Below are positions 5,232-6,216 of a DNA stretch of 6,216 nucleotides, one piece after another. The notes beneath the pieces were generated by a model. The model made no database searches. It saw only the letters and a list, made by a program, of their open reading frames with translations, and was not told where the DNA came from. The DNA lies in the NCBI GenBank assembly GCA_003543035.1, contig DPJL01000094.1:23785-30000 (forward strand), read 5' to 3'. Both the position numbers and the translations under genes were made by a program. This stretch comes from Micromonosporaceae bacterium (GTDB lineage: Bacteria > Actinomycetota > Actinomycetes > Mycobacteriales > Micromonosporaceae). Each line of letters opens with the position of its first letter. The stretch's first letter is position 1.

Positions 5232-6073
5232 AACTCCTCGATCCTGACGGCGTTTCCGGTGACCTTTACAGTCTCCACGCCGGCGGGCACCTCCACCACC
5301 AACAGGCTGGGCCTGCCCATGTCGGCACCCTGATGCAGCCGAATCGTGGCGGGCGGGGTGATCAGGCCGAGGCTTCTCAGGTACCCGCCAAATGCGGCTG
5401 CAGCCGCTCCTGTTGCCGGGTCCTCCACGATGCCGCCGACCGGGAACGGGTTGCGAACGTGGAATTCGGTCGGCGACTCCCGCCACACCAGCTGGATCGT
5501 GGTCCATTCCCGTTGCAGCATAAGTGTTTTCAACCGGTCGAAGTCGTAGTCGAGATCTGCCAGCCGTTCCCGCGATCGGGCCGCGAGCACGAGATGATGC
5601 GCGCCACCGAAAGCAATGCGCGGTGGGAGGTCCGGGTCGAGATCGGCGGCGGGCCAATCCAACGCGGCCAGTGCCTCCTCGAGATCAGCGTCGGTGACGG
5701 TCGCGACGCGCGTTGGAACGCTGGTCAGGGTCGCGGTGAGTCCACCGTCGTGGAGCCCGGTCTGCACCACGATCCGGCCGACCTGCGTGCCGAAATGAAG
5801 CGTGCCAACGCCATCTCGCTCGGCGATCGCCACCGCTGAGGCAACTGTCGCGTGGCCGCAGAAGGGTACCTCGGCCTGAGGGCTGAAATAGCGCACCGCA
5901 AACTGCCCGCCGCCGAGCGGGCGCAGGAACGCCGTCTCGGAGTAGCCGACCTGCGCCGCAATCGCTTGCATAGCAGGCTCGGCGAGACCCTCGGTGTCGA
6001 TAACAATGCCCGCGGGGTTGCCGGCCTTGGGATCGCGGGCGAATGCGGTGTAGCGCAGCACCTCAGTTGTCAT
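5228..6073 (-). CDS. PhzF family phenazine-biosynthesis-like isomerase/epimerase, 281 aa
   Basis: This is a PhzF/diaminopimelate-epimerase-fold protein. PhzF itself isomerises dihydro-3-hydroxyanthranilate in phenazine synthesis, but most family members lie outside phenazine clusters and have unknown substrates. The two half-domains are seen. The first has AGNPAGIV (17-24), catalytic-type Glu46 in GYSETAFL, and RYFSPQAEVPFCGHATVAS (61-79) with His74. The second has RNPFPVGGIVEDPATGAAA (207-225) with Asp218. These match PhzF Glu45, His74 and Asp208. Length is typical. The ATG at 6071-6073 begins the conserved first strand; only a weak Shine-Dalgarno is seen, and a TAnnnT box lies 7 nt upstream. 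It is followed by the nitrilase gene with an ATGA overlap. No other phenazine genes are present, so I would not call it phzF. Confidence 0.93.
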   Translation of the reverse strand: MTTEVLRYTAFARDPKAGNPAGIVIDTEGLAEPAMQAIAAQVGYSETAFLRPLGGGQFAVRYFSPQAEVPFCGHATVASAVAIAERDGVGTLHFGTQVGRIVVQTGLHDGGLTATLTSVPTRVATVTDADLEEALAALDWPAADLDPDLPPRIAFGGAHHLVLAARSRERLADLDYDFDRLKTLMLQREWTTIQLVWRESPTEFHVRNPFPVGGIVEDPATGAAAAAFGGYLRSLGLITPPATIRLHQGADMGRPSLLVVEVPAGVETVKVTGNAVRIEEL

Positions 6074-6080
6074 GATCCGA

Positions 6081-6086
6081 AGCCTA
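6081..6086 (-). promoter_or_regulatory. Candidate -10 box of the PhzF-nitrilase unit
   Basis: On the minus strand the hexamer is TAGGCT (TAnnnT form) and ends 7 nt before the ATG of the PhzF-like gene, as in the CMD gene. Seventeen nt further upstream is GCGACG, only a partial match to TTGACN. If it works, the PhzF-nitrilase unit has its own promoter, independent of the gene upstream. Pattern-based and weak. Confidence 0.25.
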
Positions 6087-6136
6087 GAGCGAGCCGGCCG
6101 GTTCGTCGCGGGCCAATTCGCGAGCCCTGGCTGCCG

Positions 6137-6216
6137 TCACTCGCGGATGAGCTCCTCGGCCAGCAGATCCATCAGCAGCCCGTCGTGCCACGTCCCGTCA
6201 TTGCCCCGCTCGTACT
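6137..6216 (-). CDS. C-terminal end of a probable GNAT N-acetyltransferase (truncated by window edge)
   Basis: The last 25 codons of a minus-strand gene enter at the right edge and stop at TGA (6137-6139). The peptide ends GTWHDGLLMDLLAEELIRE. An Asp-Gly/Ala-x-Leu-Met-x-Leu-Leu motif followed by a short Glu-rich tail is the usual C-terminus of RimJ/RimL-type GNAT acetyltransferases, which transfer acetyl from acetyl-CoA to an amine. The catalytic domain lies outside the window, so this is recognition from the tail only. It runs in the same direction as the PhzF-like gene with a 63-nt gap (6074-6136), so it may be the first gene of that operon. Confidence 0.55.
   Translation of the reverse strand, partial: YERGNDGTWHDGLLMDLLAEELIRE

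Noticed and set aside
5232..5657. N-terminal extension of the nitrilase gene to 5657 (417 aa)
   Set aside because: The extra part is antisense-frame shadow of the PhzF-like gene, rich in Arg/Pro/Gly; the family start MTRLTVAAVQAQP is at 5231 with an ATGA overlap.
5228..6073. Part of a phenazine biosynthetic cluster
   Set aside because: Only the PhzF-like gene is present; none of the shikimate-derived core phenazine genes is visible, and the family is mostly non-phenazine.

Overview
The window looks like a chromosomal segment from a high-GC actinobacterium. The evidence is G/C-rich third codon positions, GTG starts, very short intergenic gaps, long shadow ORFs on the opposite strands, and candidate TAnnnT -10 boxes lying 6-7 nt from start codons, as in leaderless actinobacterial transcripts. 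I see no mobile element, CRISPR array, tRNA or rRNA. The genus cannot be fixed from this sequence.

Layout. (1) 1-756 (+): C-terminal two thirds of a GT4-type glycosyltransferase, cut by the left edge. (2) 838-1200 (+): a small YCII/DGPF-domain protein with a clear Shine-Dalgarno and GTG start. (3) 1201-1307: a convergent gap with a perfect 11-bp GC-rich hairpin. (4) 1308-2970 (-): an apparent two-gene operon, an AhpD/carboxymuconolactone-decarboxylase-like CxxC protein followed by an MFS exporter-like transporter, overlapping by 8 bp. (5) 3017-4414 (+): a full-length MocR/GabR-type regulator (GntR winged helix fused to an aminotransferase-like PLP domain), divergent from the CMD/MFS pair. The 46-bp gap and the first codons of the regulator carry a regularly spaced ATTGG/CCAAT array. 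(6) 4404-6073 (-): a phenazine-biosynthesis-like (PhzF) isomerase-fold protein followed by a nitrilase-superfamily amidohydrolase, joined by an ATGA overlap. (7) 6137-6216 (-): the last 25 codons of a probable GNAT acetyltransferase, cut by the right edge and possibly the first visible gene of the PhzF operon.

The most coherent unit is the regulator with its divergent CMD-MFS operon. A PLP-binding (or PLP-amino-acid-adduct-sensing) regulator probably controls a CxxC oxidoreductase-like protein and a transporter through the operator-like array. The effector and the transported substrate cannot be read from sequence. The PhzF-nitrilase pair is a second co-translated unit of unknown substrate. 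It converges on the regulator so tightly that the two coding ends overlap by 11 bp. All families are familiar ones; the operator array, the repeated leaderless-promoter geometry and the tight gene packing are the parts most worth checking.
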